Shown here: positions 18,420 to 24,780 of the stretch, in pieces
How the letters are laid out: every line of letters begins with the position of its first letter
Position numbering within the stretch: position 1 is the stretch's first letter
Program-made: the position numbers and the translations under genes
Assembly (NCBI GenBank): GCA_000474255.1
Contig: BATO01000071.1
Coordinates: 1 to 32,132 of the forward strand
Source of the DNA: Aquipseudomonas alcaligenes MRY13-0052
GTDB taxonomy: Bacteria; Pseudomonadota; Gammaproteobacteria; Pseudomonadales; Pseudomonadaceae
Length of the DNA: 32,132 bases
Direction of reading: 5' to 3'
The notes under the pieces: generated by a model
What the model was told of the DNA's origin: nothing
Database searches by the model: none
The model's input: only the letters and a program-made list of their open reading frames with translations

Positions 18420-18453
18420 CAAATGTTATAAAGTAACAAATCGCGCTTCACAA
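18420..18453 (-). promoter_or_regulatory. Zinc operon promoter with overlapping Zur-like box
   Basis: On the minus strand a -35 TTGTGA (18448-18453) and a -10 TATAAC (18425-18430) are 17 bases apart, placing the start about 40 bases before znuC. The 23 bases at 18420-18442 match the gammaproteobacterial Zur box as I remember it at 17 of 22 fixed positions. The half AAATGTTATA is perfect; the other half keeps TAACA. The box covers the -10 and part of the spacer, so bound zinc-loaded Zur would block RNA polymerase. Confidence 0.78.
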
Positions 18454-18556
18454 CCCATTTCCCCGCGCACACCCCCTCCCCTTTTCCAACCCGAACGCCA
18501 ACCGGCACCCACCGCTAAGCGGTTGATCGCCCTTCGAAAAATTCTGAAAAGTGGGG

Positions 18557-18585
18557 TTGACAGAGGCAGGAAGCGAGAGAATAAT
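18557..18585 (+). promoter_or_regulatory. tRNA-Met promoter
   Basis: A consensus -35 TTGACA (18557-18562), a 17-base spacer and AATAAT (18580-18585) lie just upstream of tRNA-Met. They are followed by a GC-rich discriminator (GCGCGCC) typical of stringently controlled stable-RNA promoters. Confidence 0.88.
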
Positions 18586-18597
18586 GCGCGCCACGTT

Positions 18598-18674
18598 GGC
18601 TACGTAGCTCAGCTGGTTAGAGCATAGCATTCATAATGCTGGGGTCCGGGGTTCAAGTCCCTGCGTAGCCACCA
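18598..18674 (+). tRNA. tRNA-Met (elongator, anticodon CAT)
   Basis: Acceptor arms GGCTACG and CGTAGCC pair, with discriminator A and encoded CCA (18672-18674). The anticodon loop TTCATAA places CAT at 18632-18634. The sequence closely follows the elongator tRNA-Met pattern, with a paired first acceptor base, rather than initiator. In P. aeruginosa a tRNA-Met directly follows ychF, so this is probably the same locus. It marks the left edge of the accessory island. Confidence 0.96.
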
Positions 18675-18680
18675 TACAAA

Positions 18681-18710
18681 ACAAAGGGTTAGCTTCGGCT
18701 AACCCTTTGT
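18681..18710 (+). terminator. tRNA-Met terminator hairpin
   Basis: A perfect 13-base stem ACAAAGGGTTAGC (18681-18693) / GCTAACCCTTTGT (18698-18710) carries a TTCG tetraloop. Only a short, interrupted T-run follows (GCTTTCT). Confidence 0.82.
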
Positions 18711-18797
18711 GCTTTCTGGGGTGTTCATTTCTTGACCCATCCCTGCCCGCCTCCCTGCATCACGCCCTCCCCCTGATTGCTCTCACCGCAGCGGCCC

Positions 18798-19166
18798 TCA
18801 TGCTGCGCCGCCCTTCCCTGGCTCCCCGCCCTGGCACGCGCCTCCGTCAACAGCACCGCTTGTTGGATCCCGCGACCACAGGGCCCGAATCGTGCGGATG
18901 GTGGAAAGGAAGACCTCGCTGGGAAAGCGCTCACGGCAATGACCATCGATGGTCATGAAGAACGCTTCCTCATACACGCCCGCCATGGGCAGGACCACGC
19001 CGACGATGTGCTTGCAGCACCAGGTCGGCGCCTCGCTGTCATCCCACACCAGCTCGACGAGCACCGTCTTGCCGATGTAGCCGATAGCCGTGTCCGCATC
19101 GAATTCCAAAGCGCCGCGCTTGCCAGTCGTAGCCGCTCCGAAGGGTGAAACCAGGTGCCGTCTCAT
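18798..19166 (-). CDS. Unknown 122-residue protein next to a phage-like regulator
   Basis: I do not recognise the family. The protein is soluble, with a compact beta-rich central part (YIGKTVLVELVWDDSEAP, then CCKHIVGVVLPMAG) and a C-terminal 25 residues of Gly/Ala-rich low complexity that may not be ordered. The ATG at 19166 has AGGG about eight bases upstream. It is transcribed away from the small repressor-like gene at 19312, across a 145-base gap that holds three palindromic sites, so it is probably the target of that repressor. The stop lies 88 bases from the tRNA-Met terminator. It could be a morphogenetic or early phage gene left from an integrated element. Confidence 0.6.
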   Translation of the reverse strand: MRRHLVSPFGAATTGKRGALEFDADTAIGYIGKTVLVELVWDDSEAPTWCCKHIVGVVLPMAGVYEEAFFMTIDGHCRERFPSEVFLSTIRTIRALWSRDPTSGAVDGGACQGGEPGKGGAA

Positions 19167-19220
19167 TGCCTATCCCTGCCTCTGAAATGCCCATAAACTG
19201 TGACTCAATCACGCTCAAAT

Positions 19221-19290
19221 ATGACGTAATATTCGTCATCCGAGCCAATCATACATGACGAAATATTCGGCACAACGAAATATTCGTCAA
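19221..19290. promoter_or_regulatory. Three-site palindromic operator array
   Basis: Three 19-base sites, at 19221-19239, 19255-19273 and 19272-19290, share the core CGNAATATTCG. The first has complete ATGACG / CGTCAT arms; the second and third have one or two changes per arm. Start-to-start distances are 34 and 17 bases, the latter so close that neighbouring sites overlap by two bases. The array fills the gap between divergent genes, the layout of a phage immunity or control region. Confidence 0.78.
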
Positions 19291-19311
19291 TTTTATAGAT
19301 GGTTTTTGAAT

Positions 19312-19554
19312 ATGGAAGATCGGCTCAGGGAGGTTGTAAGGCATATAGGCCCTTCAACCTTGGCGAAAAATACGACCATCAGTGATCGACGTCGGTGGCA
19401 AACCGTGGCGACTGACTTCAGAACGAAAACCCGGGTCGAAGACCTGGCAGCGCTGCTGGCCATCTACCCCGAGTACGAGCTTTACATCATCCACGGCGAG
19501 ACCGACCTGGCCCGGGGGCAGATCAGCCCGGGCGTTACCGATGCAGATGTGTAG
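19312..19554 (+). CDS. Small CI/Cro-like DNA-binding regulator (module 1)
   Basis: An 80-residue protein that I read as a helix-turn-helix regulator of phage type. An earlier in-frame ATG at 19255 exists, but it would put two of three operators inside the gene. The ATG at 19312 gives a length and N-terminus that align with the regulator at 24451. The two share RWQ at the start of the recognition part, then R....L..L...P.Y...I.G...L..GQ.SP to the end. No strong ribosome site is visible, as often seen for repressors expressed at low level. It is divergent from the unknown gene at 18798-19166. Its likely role is to bind the AATATTCG sites and set the balance between the two directions. Confidence 0.7.
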   Translation: MEDRLREVVRHIGPSTLAKNTTISDRRRWQTVATDFRTKTRVEDLAALLAIYPEYELYIIHGETDLARGQISPGVTDADV

Positions 19555-19624
19555 TTGGCGGGGGACGAAGCGGGGAGTAGCGGGGTTTAGGCGAGCGGGA
19601 TGACCTCCAGGAGGGAGGTAGTAA

Positions 19625-19744
19625 GTGAGCATCAAGGAAGAGCGGGTCAGATCACTTGCTTCGATCGTCGGCATGGATCGCTTGGTCCGTGAGACGCCCA
19701 TTGGCTCCAGCAGATTGCGTACCGTGATCTACAACAATCAGTAA
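19625..19744 (+). CDS. Short ORF resembling the N-terminal half of the module 1 regulator
   Basis: A 39-codon frame begins with GTG at 19625 behind a very strong Shine-Dalgarno stretch (AGGAGGGAGGT, 19609-19619). The product starts MSIKEERVRSLASIVG and ends SSRLRTVIYNNQ. It lines up with the first half of the regulator just upstream (RLREVVRHIG ... RRRWQTV) and stops where that protein continues into its second half. It is either a truncated third paralogue or a real small protein that could dimerise with the regulator. The rest of 19555-19854 holds no other gene I can support; a weak AAGAGC/GCTCTT hairpin sits at 19744-19762. Confidence 0.5.
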   Translation: MSIKEERVRSLASIVGMDRLVRETPIGSSRLRTVIYNNQ

Positions 19745-19854
19745 AGAGCTCAGCAGGCTCTTCCGTCCCTACCGGCCTCACTCAACTAGGACTTGAGCTA
19801 ATCCAGACAAGGGGGAGAATTTAAAACACACAGACATGCCAGTAATAGTTTTGG

Positions 19855-21474
19855 CTACTTTTTCGGCTTAATTTTCTTTTTCATATGCACAGTCGGGTCG
19901 ACCTCAATCTTGCATAACTCTACCGTGTAGCCTAAAGCACGCAGCGTCCGAAGCGAATTTTTAAGTGTCACCTTAGAGAAGAAAGGCAGCTCCTTCGGTA
20001 TATTCTTGTCTGTAGCAATAGCATATACAACCTTAAATTTTCGCGCATCCGGCATAGCCTTACTGTCGGCCAGTTTCAAAATCGCCGGCAGTTTACCATT
20101 AAGCTTTTCTCGAAACTCTACATCACGAACAAAAACCTCTGCCGCAACACACCCTTGAGCGAAAAGATGACTAAGCGTACTTGAGCTACGATAATACTTG
20201 ACGTGAATAAAGTCATTTACATCCCTTACAAGATCACAGAATTCTATCTTATCGTAGGCACCGCCTACTCTGACATTTTTCTTGTCCATTTTCAGATAAT
20301 TACTATCTATAGACGCAACATAATCATTGTACTCACCCTCAGAGTCGTGAATATATTTAGGCATAACATGCCCATATGACTTTAAATCAAAAAAATAGTT
20401 ATCTATCTTGTTAACAAAGTCCCGATCAACTCGATACCAAATACCATTACGCAGAATATAGCACTCTCCCCCAACCGTTAACTCCGCATACAAACACCTA
20501 TATGCACTCCAGCTTTTCACATCTCTATATTCACTGTCATTGACATGAACCGTAGTCAATCTCAATGAATCAGTGGTAATAGCCAGCCCCTTCCCTGCCA
20601 TATGGCCGAACAAATCATCCATATCAAGCACAACATGCCTAGGCGTATTGGGATACATGTCAAAGGAGTATCCAACCTGAGACTCCCAATCAACGACTTC
20701 AGGCTCTCCCACCCAAAAACCTGCTGTATTCCCAGCCTTTAAGTAGTCATCTAGTTCGAGATCAAGCAATTGATTTGTTTCTGCATCCCTAATTCGGTAT
20801 ACATTATCAACCCACTCGAACTGCTCCGGCAGTTTCTTTTTATACCTAACAATCGCCTCTGTTAGGATCGCCACCAAACCATCCACATCTACAGACACAA
20901 CTAACGTCAGCGCATCCCTACCAGTAACATGCGACCCAAATACATCCACTATTGAAACGCCAGTTACGGCATATAACATCTCTGTTTCAGAGTCTATATG
21001 AAGATCAAATATATCAACCTCCCTTGAACTTTGAGTCCTAGAATTCAAGGGATTGTGATCATAGCTTGCCTTATCCAAGCTTCTAAGTTTGTCCGGATCA
21101 ACAGAGTTCAACGTCACTCGCAAACCAAAATCCCTTTCAATTTGCTCATTTTGAAGAAGGTGAAATCCAGAACCAAAAGTGAGAACAAACTTACTGCCCA
21201 GCACAGAAACTATAAGCGCAGCGCCAACCGTGCTGGAGTCCCCAAAAGCATCGCCCGGAACCTCACGTCTCGAAGTAAAGAACTTCGTCCAAGGCGGGGA
21301 GTGCTTCGGCGGTTCAACTTTTATATAAAGCAAAGCAGAGTCACACCCCTCAACCGTGAGCTCTATAGGAGCCTTCGCTTTATCTAGCTTTAGAAGTGAG
21401 GAGTTCAAACACGAGGGGTCCTTAGCGAGATAAATCGAGAGGCGCTCCTTTCTTTCCTTCTTCGATTTAACCAT
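19855..21474 (-). CDS. DUF6119/TIGR04141-family protein
   Basis: A 539-residue soluble protein that I recognise as the sporadically distributed TIGR04141 (DUF6119) family. Shared landmarks are FVLTFGSGFHLL (97-107), IERDFGLRVTLNSVDP (112-127), WSAYRCLYAEL (322-332) and SSSTLSHLFAQG (430-441). The biochemical function of the family is not known to me; members are patchily distributed and often lie in variable regions beside restriction-type genes. The start at 21474 is chosen for its strong AGGGAGG site six bases upstream; an extra 11 codons are open before it. The gene is much richer in AT than the surroundings, including rare codons for Pseudomonas, a clear sign of recent transfer. It lies 97 bases downstream of the Mrr-like endonuclease on the same strand. 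Confidence 0.82.
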   Translation of the reverse strand: MVKSKKERKERLSIYLAKDPSCLNSSLLKLDKAKAPIELTVEGCDSALLYIKVEPPKHSPPWTKFFTSRREVPGDAFGDSSTVGAALIVSVLGSKFVLTFGSGFHLLQNEQIERDFGLRVTLNSVDPDKLRSLDKASYDHNPLNSRTQSSREVDIFDLHIDSETEMLYAVTGVSIVDVFGSHVTGRDALTLVVSVDVDGLVAILTEAIVRYKKKLPEQFEWVDNVYRIRDAETNQLLDLELDDYLKAGNTAGFWVGEPEVVDWESQVGYSFDMYPNTPRHVVLDMDDLFGHMAGKGLAITTDSLRLTTVHVNDSEYRDVKSWSAYRCLYAELTVGGECYILRNGIWYRVDRDFVNKIDNYFFDLKSYGHVMPKYIHDSEGEYNDYVASIDSNYLKMDKKNVRVGGAYDKIEFCDLVRDVNDFIHVKYYRSSSTLSHLFAQGCVAAEVFVRDVEFREKLNGKLPAILKLADSKAMPDARKFKVVYAIATDKNIPKELPFFSKVTLKNSLRTLRALGYTVELCKIEVDPTVHMKKKIKPKK

Positions 21475-21571
21475 TTTGCCCTCCCTAGAGAGAAGAACTA
21501 AGAGCATACCTAGAGGCAGCTAGACTGCATCTCGGTGAAGTCAATAACCTCTACTCAGTGCCTAGCCTGGA

Positions 21572-22426
21572 TTATTCTTTTAAATTTTCCAGGTGGCGTA
21601 TACCTCTGCAGGCAGGATATTGCGAGCAGCCCCAAAACTGATTTCCCAAATTCACCCCACGCTTAGCTGTACGCACAACCATAGAGCCCCCACAAACCGG
21701 ACAGAGCGGGATGGTAGGTTGCGATTTAGGCTTTACGTACTGACGTGTAGAGGATTGCGAAGCAATGGAACGATTAGCAATCCAGTGTTTCAGTATGGCT
21801 CCATCAATCAATTGAATATTTCGTCCTTGGGCGAACGTCTTAGCCTCCTCGGTATAGGTACCGGAGGTGACAATGAAGCCCCCTGCTGCTCCCTCAGCAG
21901 CCATGACACCGAAGAACTCGCGGACGACTGTTACTCCAACCTTGAGGGCCTTCCATTGCTTGCATTGAACTAAGTATTTGTCCGTGCCCAAGTGCAGCTC
22001 CAGATCAACGCCACCGTCCGGTCCGTTGCCGCCTCTCTCGGTAACGCTGAAACCCTTGCGCCTGAATGCTTCGCCCACCAGCAGCTCGAACTCGCGCCAG
22101 CTGATGCCATCCAGCGTCTTAGCCGGTTGAGTGGCTTCTGCCACATCCTTGAATAGCTTCTTGCGCTTGGCCCGCCCAGCAATGGAACCAATTGCACCAA
22201 GGGCAAAGATGAAAGGCACGAAGTACTGGAACGCCATGGCAAGGCCCCGGAACATGGCACCGGTCATATCGGGTCTGTGCGGGTCGACAGGGGGGATTGG
22301 GCTGGTGGCGTATCCGTGGAGCAAGTACCAGGACACGAACGCAACTAACAGGCTTACCCACCAGGGCAGCAAGGTGGCGAGGGTGAAGAGGTCGTCAAAC
22401 AGGGAGGTTTTGCGGCGGCGTGCCAT
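21572..22426 (-). CDS. Membrane-anchored Mrr-type restriction endonuclease with zinc finger
   Basis: The 284-residue protein has three parts. Two hydrophobic helices (about 20-38 and 60-83) anchor it in the inner membrane. Residues 107-220 form an Mrr_cat / restriction-endonuclease-like domain with E114 (FELLVGEAF), D141 (GGVDLEL) and the QxK motif Q154-C-K156 (LVQCKQWK). A C-terminal four-cysteine finger (C242, C245, C267, C273; CPVCGGSMV ... FWGCSQYPAC) resembles topoisomerase I zinc fingers and probably binds DNA. Mrr proteins cut modified or foreign DNA. The ATG at 22426 has GGAG six bases upstream; a TTG four codons earlier is less likely. Base composition is closer to the host than that of the DUF6119 gene downstream, with which it may form an operon. 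Confidence 0.88.
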   Translation of the reverse strand: MARRRKTSLFDDLFTLATLLPWWVSLLVAFVSWYLLHGYATSPIPPVDPHRPDMTGAMFRGLAMAFQYFVPFIFALGAIGSIAGRAKRKKLFKDVAEATQPAKTLDGISWREFELLVGEAFRRKGFSVTERGGNGPDGGVDLELHLGTDKYLVQCKQWKALKVGVTVVREFFGVMAAEGAAGGFIVTSGTYTEEAKTFAQGRNIQLIDGAILKHWIANRSIASQSSTRQYVKPKSQPTIPLCPVCGGSMVVRTAKRGVNLGNQFWGCSQYPACRGIRHLENLKE

Positions 22427-22569
22427 GCCATGCTCCAATCCGATTCCATTCGTGGCAAAACGCTATGACGGACACTAGCGCGGTCCCCCATTACCCGTAA
22501 ATACCCTGGGGACATACCTTAGGCGTAGAGCCCTGACAGTGAGCCTGACCAAACCAAGGAGCGGTAACG

Positions 22570-22911
22570 ATGAAAGCAGCATCCCTCGCCCTCACCTTCC
22601 TACTTGCAGCCCTCGCGCTGCCCTCCTCCGCGGATGAATCGAAACCTCTGGCCACTCAAGCCGGAGAGGCCGTGCAGCCCTATGCCAAACAGATTGGCCA
22701 AGCCATTGACCGAACCGTGATGGAGTTCTTCGCCGGCTCCGATGGCCCTATGGGTGACGCGGCACGCAGCAATCTCAAGATGCAGGAGCAAGCCGAGCGC
22801 CAGGCTAATCGCAGCACGCGGAAGACGATGAAGGAATGCATCAAACCCGGGAACGTGATTGATGATGATGTGAAGGAGTGTATGGAGGGGTTAAGAGAGC
22901 GGGATTGGTGA
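22570..22911 (+). CDS. Small exported protein of unknown function
   Basis: A 113-residue protein with a clear signal peptide (MKAASLALTFLLAALALPSSA, cleavage near residue 21). The mature part is charged and mainly helical, with two cysteines (KECIKPG and KECMEG) spaced to form a disulfide. AAGGAG lies seven bases before the ATG. I do not recognise the family. It is divergent from the Mrr-like gene, with a 143-base gap that must hold both promoters. It could be an unrelated host gene or part of the island. Confidence 0.7.
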   Translation: MKAASLALTFLLAALALPSSADESKPLATQAGEAVQPYAKQIGQAIDRTVMEFFAGSDGPMGDAARSNLKMQEQAERQANRSTRKTMKECIKPGNVIDDDVKECMEGLRERDW

Positions 22912-23003
22912 CTCAGCAAGTTGATTCAACTGGGGGCTCTGTCTTCTGTTGCTGTGCAACACAGCCAAAAGATCAGCAGTCGCCAGAGTTAGAGCCACAC
23001 AGG

Positions 23004-23252
23004 CTAATCATTCAGCCTGATCGTTGCCCCGAGTGACTCCAACGTGTGTATAAGCGCGCCCGCCGCTTCCACGCTGGTGACTTCGATCTGTTCGACCTCT
23101 CTCTTTCGTATGGCACGAGCGAGGCGCTTAAGCTCTGTGCCCCGCAGTGTGGAGCACAGGGAGAGCCGCTGAACAAAAGCCTCCAGATTCCAGCCATTCA
23201 CTGAGGCCCAGGCCAGGTCATCCGACCAGGACTCAATCTGCAGCACAGGCAT
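23004..23252 (-). CDS. Unknown 82-residue protein
   Basis: A small soluble protein with no signal peptide. The second half (LKRLARAIRKREVEQIEV, then EAAGALIHTLESLGATIRL) has an alpha-beta pattern faintly like the C-terminal fold of ribosomal protein L7/L12, but this is a weak impression, not an assignment. An AAGGAAGGA stretch lies upstream of the ATG at 23252 at a rather long distance. It stands alone between the exported protein and a gene-poor stretch. Confidence 0.55.
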   Translation of the reverse strand: MPVLQIESWSDDLAWASVNGWNLEAFVQRLSLCSTLRGTELKRLARAIRKREVEQIEVTSVEAAGALIHTLESLGATIRLND

Positions 23253-23598
23253 GTTCTAAGTTCCTTCCTTGGGTGTGTTCTTGGCATCAACCCAAAGCGA
23301 GACAACGTTGCACTCGCTTTGAGCCAAATTGTGAAGCGACGGGATCATAACGCTGACGGAGTTTGAACTCGCCAGCCCGCTCTCCCCATCACCTCTTGAT
23401 CTTTCATTCGGTTGACCGACTCACCTCGGCGCCAAAGGCTCCGCGCTACGCGACGAATCGCCTCCATCAATCTCTCCCAGCGTTATAACCCTCAGCTGAA
23501 ACCCAGAAGCCTGAATCAGACTTCCAACTTGGGGGAACATTTTCTGCACTGACGAGGCGGTAACTCCAGCTCTGCACCACATGAAGAGAAGCGTCGGA
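23253..23598. other. Gene-poor stretch in the island
   Basis: I see no gene here that I can support. A 53-codon frame on the minus strand (ATG at 23582, stop about 23421) has no ribosome site. It follows closely after the four-gene set that ends at 23599, so it could be the decayed continuation of that transcript. No repeats or terminators are obvious. Confidence 0.5.
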
Positions 23599-23847
23599 TC
23601 ATCTCACGCCCAACTGCTGGCCCCCTTCCCTGCCCGGCCACCCGTGCGGCTTCCAAGCGAAGGTTTCGCGCAGGTAGAGGCCGGTAGGCAATGCCAGCCC
23701 CCAGCGCCCTTGAACATCGACCCAGGGTGCGCGCGCTCTCTGCGTCACGGCGGGTACCGCATGTAACGCTCCCGTGAGAGACGGCACCAGCAGGCAGAGC
23801 AGGCGCAACTCCCTGCGCCTGCGAAAATTCAGGACATTTCCTTTCAT
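23599..23847 (-). CDS. Small probably exported protein, third gene of mini-operon
   Basis: An 82-residue frame from the ATG at 23847, which shares a base with the previous stop (TGATG); a GTG one codon earlier is also possible. The N-terminus has an arginine cluster (FRRRRELR) followed by a hydrophobic stretch (LLCLLVPSLTGALHAVPA), as in a signal peptide. The remainder contains aromatic and glycine residues without a known motif. Support rests mainly on coupling to the gene before it. It may be truncated. Confidence 0.45.
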   Translation of the reverse strand: MKGNVLNFRRRRELRLLCLLVPSLTGALHAVPAVTQRARAPWVDVQGRWGLALPTGLYLRETFAWKPHGWPGREGGQQLGVR

Positions 23848-24062
23848 CACTCCCTCACAAGATTCCGGCCACGGCGCTGCGCAAACGCGTTAAGCCCGAG
23901 CTGATCGAGGCGCCGCAACGTCTCTGCTTCATAGGCGCCCGTGTCCTGCAACGCATCCACATAACCGGTAAAGCGCATGAACTGTGCGAACGCCCGATCC
24001 GGATCCGAGTAGCGAATCCTCCGCAGAAGCAACAGCAGCTGATGGGCAGTCGTCCTATTCAT
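23847..24062 (-). CDS. Unknown 71-residue helical protein, second gene of mini-operon
   Basis: A short, highly charged, probably all-helical protein (TAHQLLLLLRRIRYSDPDRAF at its start) with no membrane segment. It overlaps the excisionase-like gene upstream by 8 bases and meets the next gene in a TGATG junction, so the three are almost certainly translated from one message. I do not recognise the family. Small proteins of this kind are common directly after the excisionase or Cor-like genes of integrated phages. Confidence 0.6.
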   Translation of the reverse strand: MNRTTAHQLLLLLRRIRYSDPDRAFAQFMRFTGYVDALQDTGAYEAETLRRLDQLGLNAFAQRRGRNLVRE

Positions 24063-24327
24063 TCGCGTAGTCCCCTGCGCTGAAGACCGTCTTGCCCTGA
24101 TCCAGGTCGCTGCGAATGCGATGGAGATTGATCACCCGACGACGCCCGATCTTCACGGTGGGGATCGTTCGAGTCTCGACCCAGCCGCGCACCACGTCCT
24201 CGGTGATCTCCTCGATGCCGCACATCTCCGCCAGGACGAGTTGAGTGCAGAACGGCGCACAACGTGCGTCGTTTATTCGTTCAGGCTTTCCATCAGCGCT
24301 GAGCCCCACTACGCCAGACTGTTCCAT
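24055..24327 (-). CDS. Excisionase/AlpA-like DNA-binding protein (HTH_17 type)
   Basis: A 90-residue protein whose second half matches the MerR-like winged helix of excisionases and AlpA regulators: ITEDVVRGWVETRTIPTVKI (41-60), then GRRRVINLHRIRSDL. Such proteins bend DNA for site-specific excision or activate phage genes. The ATG at 24327 is preceded by AGGAG at about seven bases. It is transcribed away from the small repressor-like gene at 24451 across a gap with a perfect palindrome. That is the organisation of a repressor/excisionase switch in integrated phages, including filamentous ones. No integrase gene is in the window, so the element is incomplete or the integrase has been lost. 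Confidence 0.72.
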   Translation of the reverse strand: MEQSGVVGLSADGKPERINDARCAPFCTQLVLAEMCGIEEITEDVVRGWVETRTIPTVKIGRRRVINLHRIRSDLDQGKTVFSAGDYANE

Positions 24328-24364
24328 ATAAAGCTCCTATAATCGGCTCTATATTTGGACAACC

Positions 24365-24394
24365 CGTGTATCTAATACACGTCTCAAATACACG
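24365..24394. promoter_or_regulatory. Palindromic operator of module 2
   Basis: CGTGTATCTAATACACG (24365-24381) is a perfect 7-base inverted repeat with a 3-base centre. A further half-site, ATACACG, follows at 24388-24394, and a weaker one, ATACATT, at 24401-24407. The sites lie between the divergent excisionase-like and repressor-like genes and differ in sequence from the module 1 operators. Confidence 0.75.
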
Positions 24395-24450
24395 CAAACA
24401 ATACATTAAACCGAAAAAGCACAAATGTAGGAAAAGTCTGGGAATAGTGT

Positions 24451-24714
24451 ATGAGCGAAGGAATTACGCAGCGCGCCATGCAACTCTTGGAAATGGCCAG
24501 CATCACCGAATTATCAGAAGCAGGTAGTACGGGATATGTTCGCTGGCAGAACATAAAGCGTGGACGTGCTCGCCTTGGTGCTGATGAGATAGGAATACTA
24601 AGCAGAGTTTTTCCGCAGTATCAGTGGTGGTTGATCAGCGGAGATTTGCGTCTCCAAGATGGACAAACCAGCCCCGAACACGACGGCCTGATCACCCCGC
24701 CCTCCCTGGACTAG
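24451..24714 (+). CDS. Small CI/Cro-like DNA-binding regulator (module 2)
   Basis: An 87-residue protein similar to the regulator at 19312-19554. The shared segment runs from RWQNI (31-35) through R..LGADEIGILSRVFPQY and WWLISGDLRLQDGQTSP. The pattern of an N-terminal helix-turn-helix followed by a short W/Y-P-Y-W-L-G tail is common in small phage repressors of Pseudomonas. The ATG at 24451 has GGGA about eight bases upstream. It is divergent from the excisionase-like gene and probably represses it through the CGTGTAT palindrome. A CTCGGTGC/GCACCGAG hairpin (24729-24756) after the stop may end transcripts from both sides. Confidence 0.75.
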   Translation: MSEGITQRAMQLLEMASITELSEAGSTGYVRWQNIKRGRARLGADEIGILSRVFPQYQWWLISGDLRLQDGQTSPEHDGLITPPSLD

Positions 24715-24780
24715 CTCACCTTTCCCAACTCGGTGCACAGCTCATGTGGCACCGAGCCGTTCCCCCGCCCGGCCTTACTT

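Noticed and set aside
23421-23582. A 53-codon minus-strand frame after the mini-operon
   Set aside because: It has no ribosome site and no recognisable family; it is mentioned only as a possible remnant.
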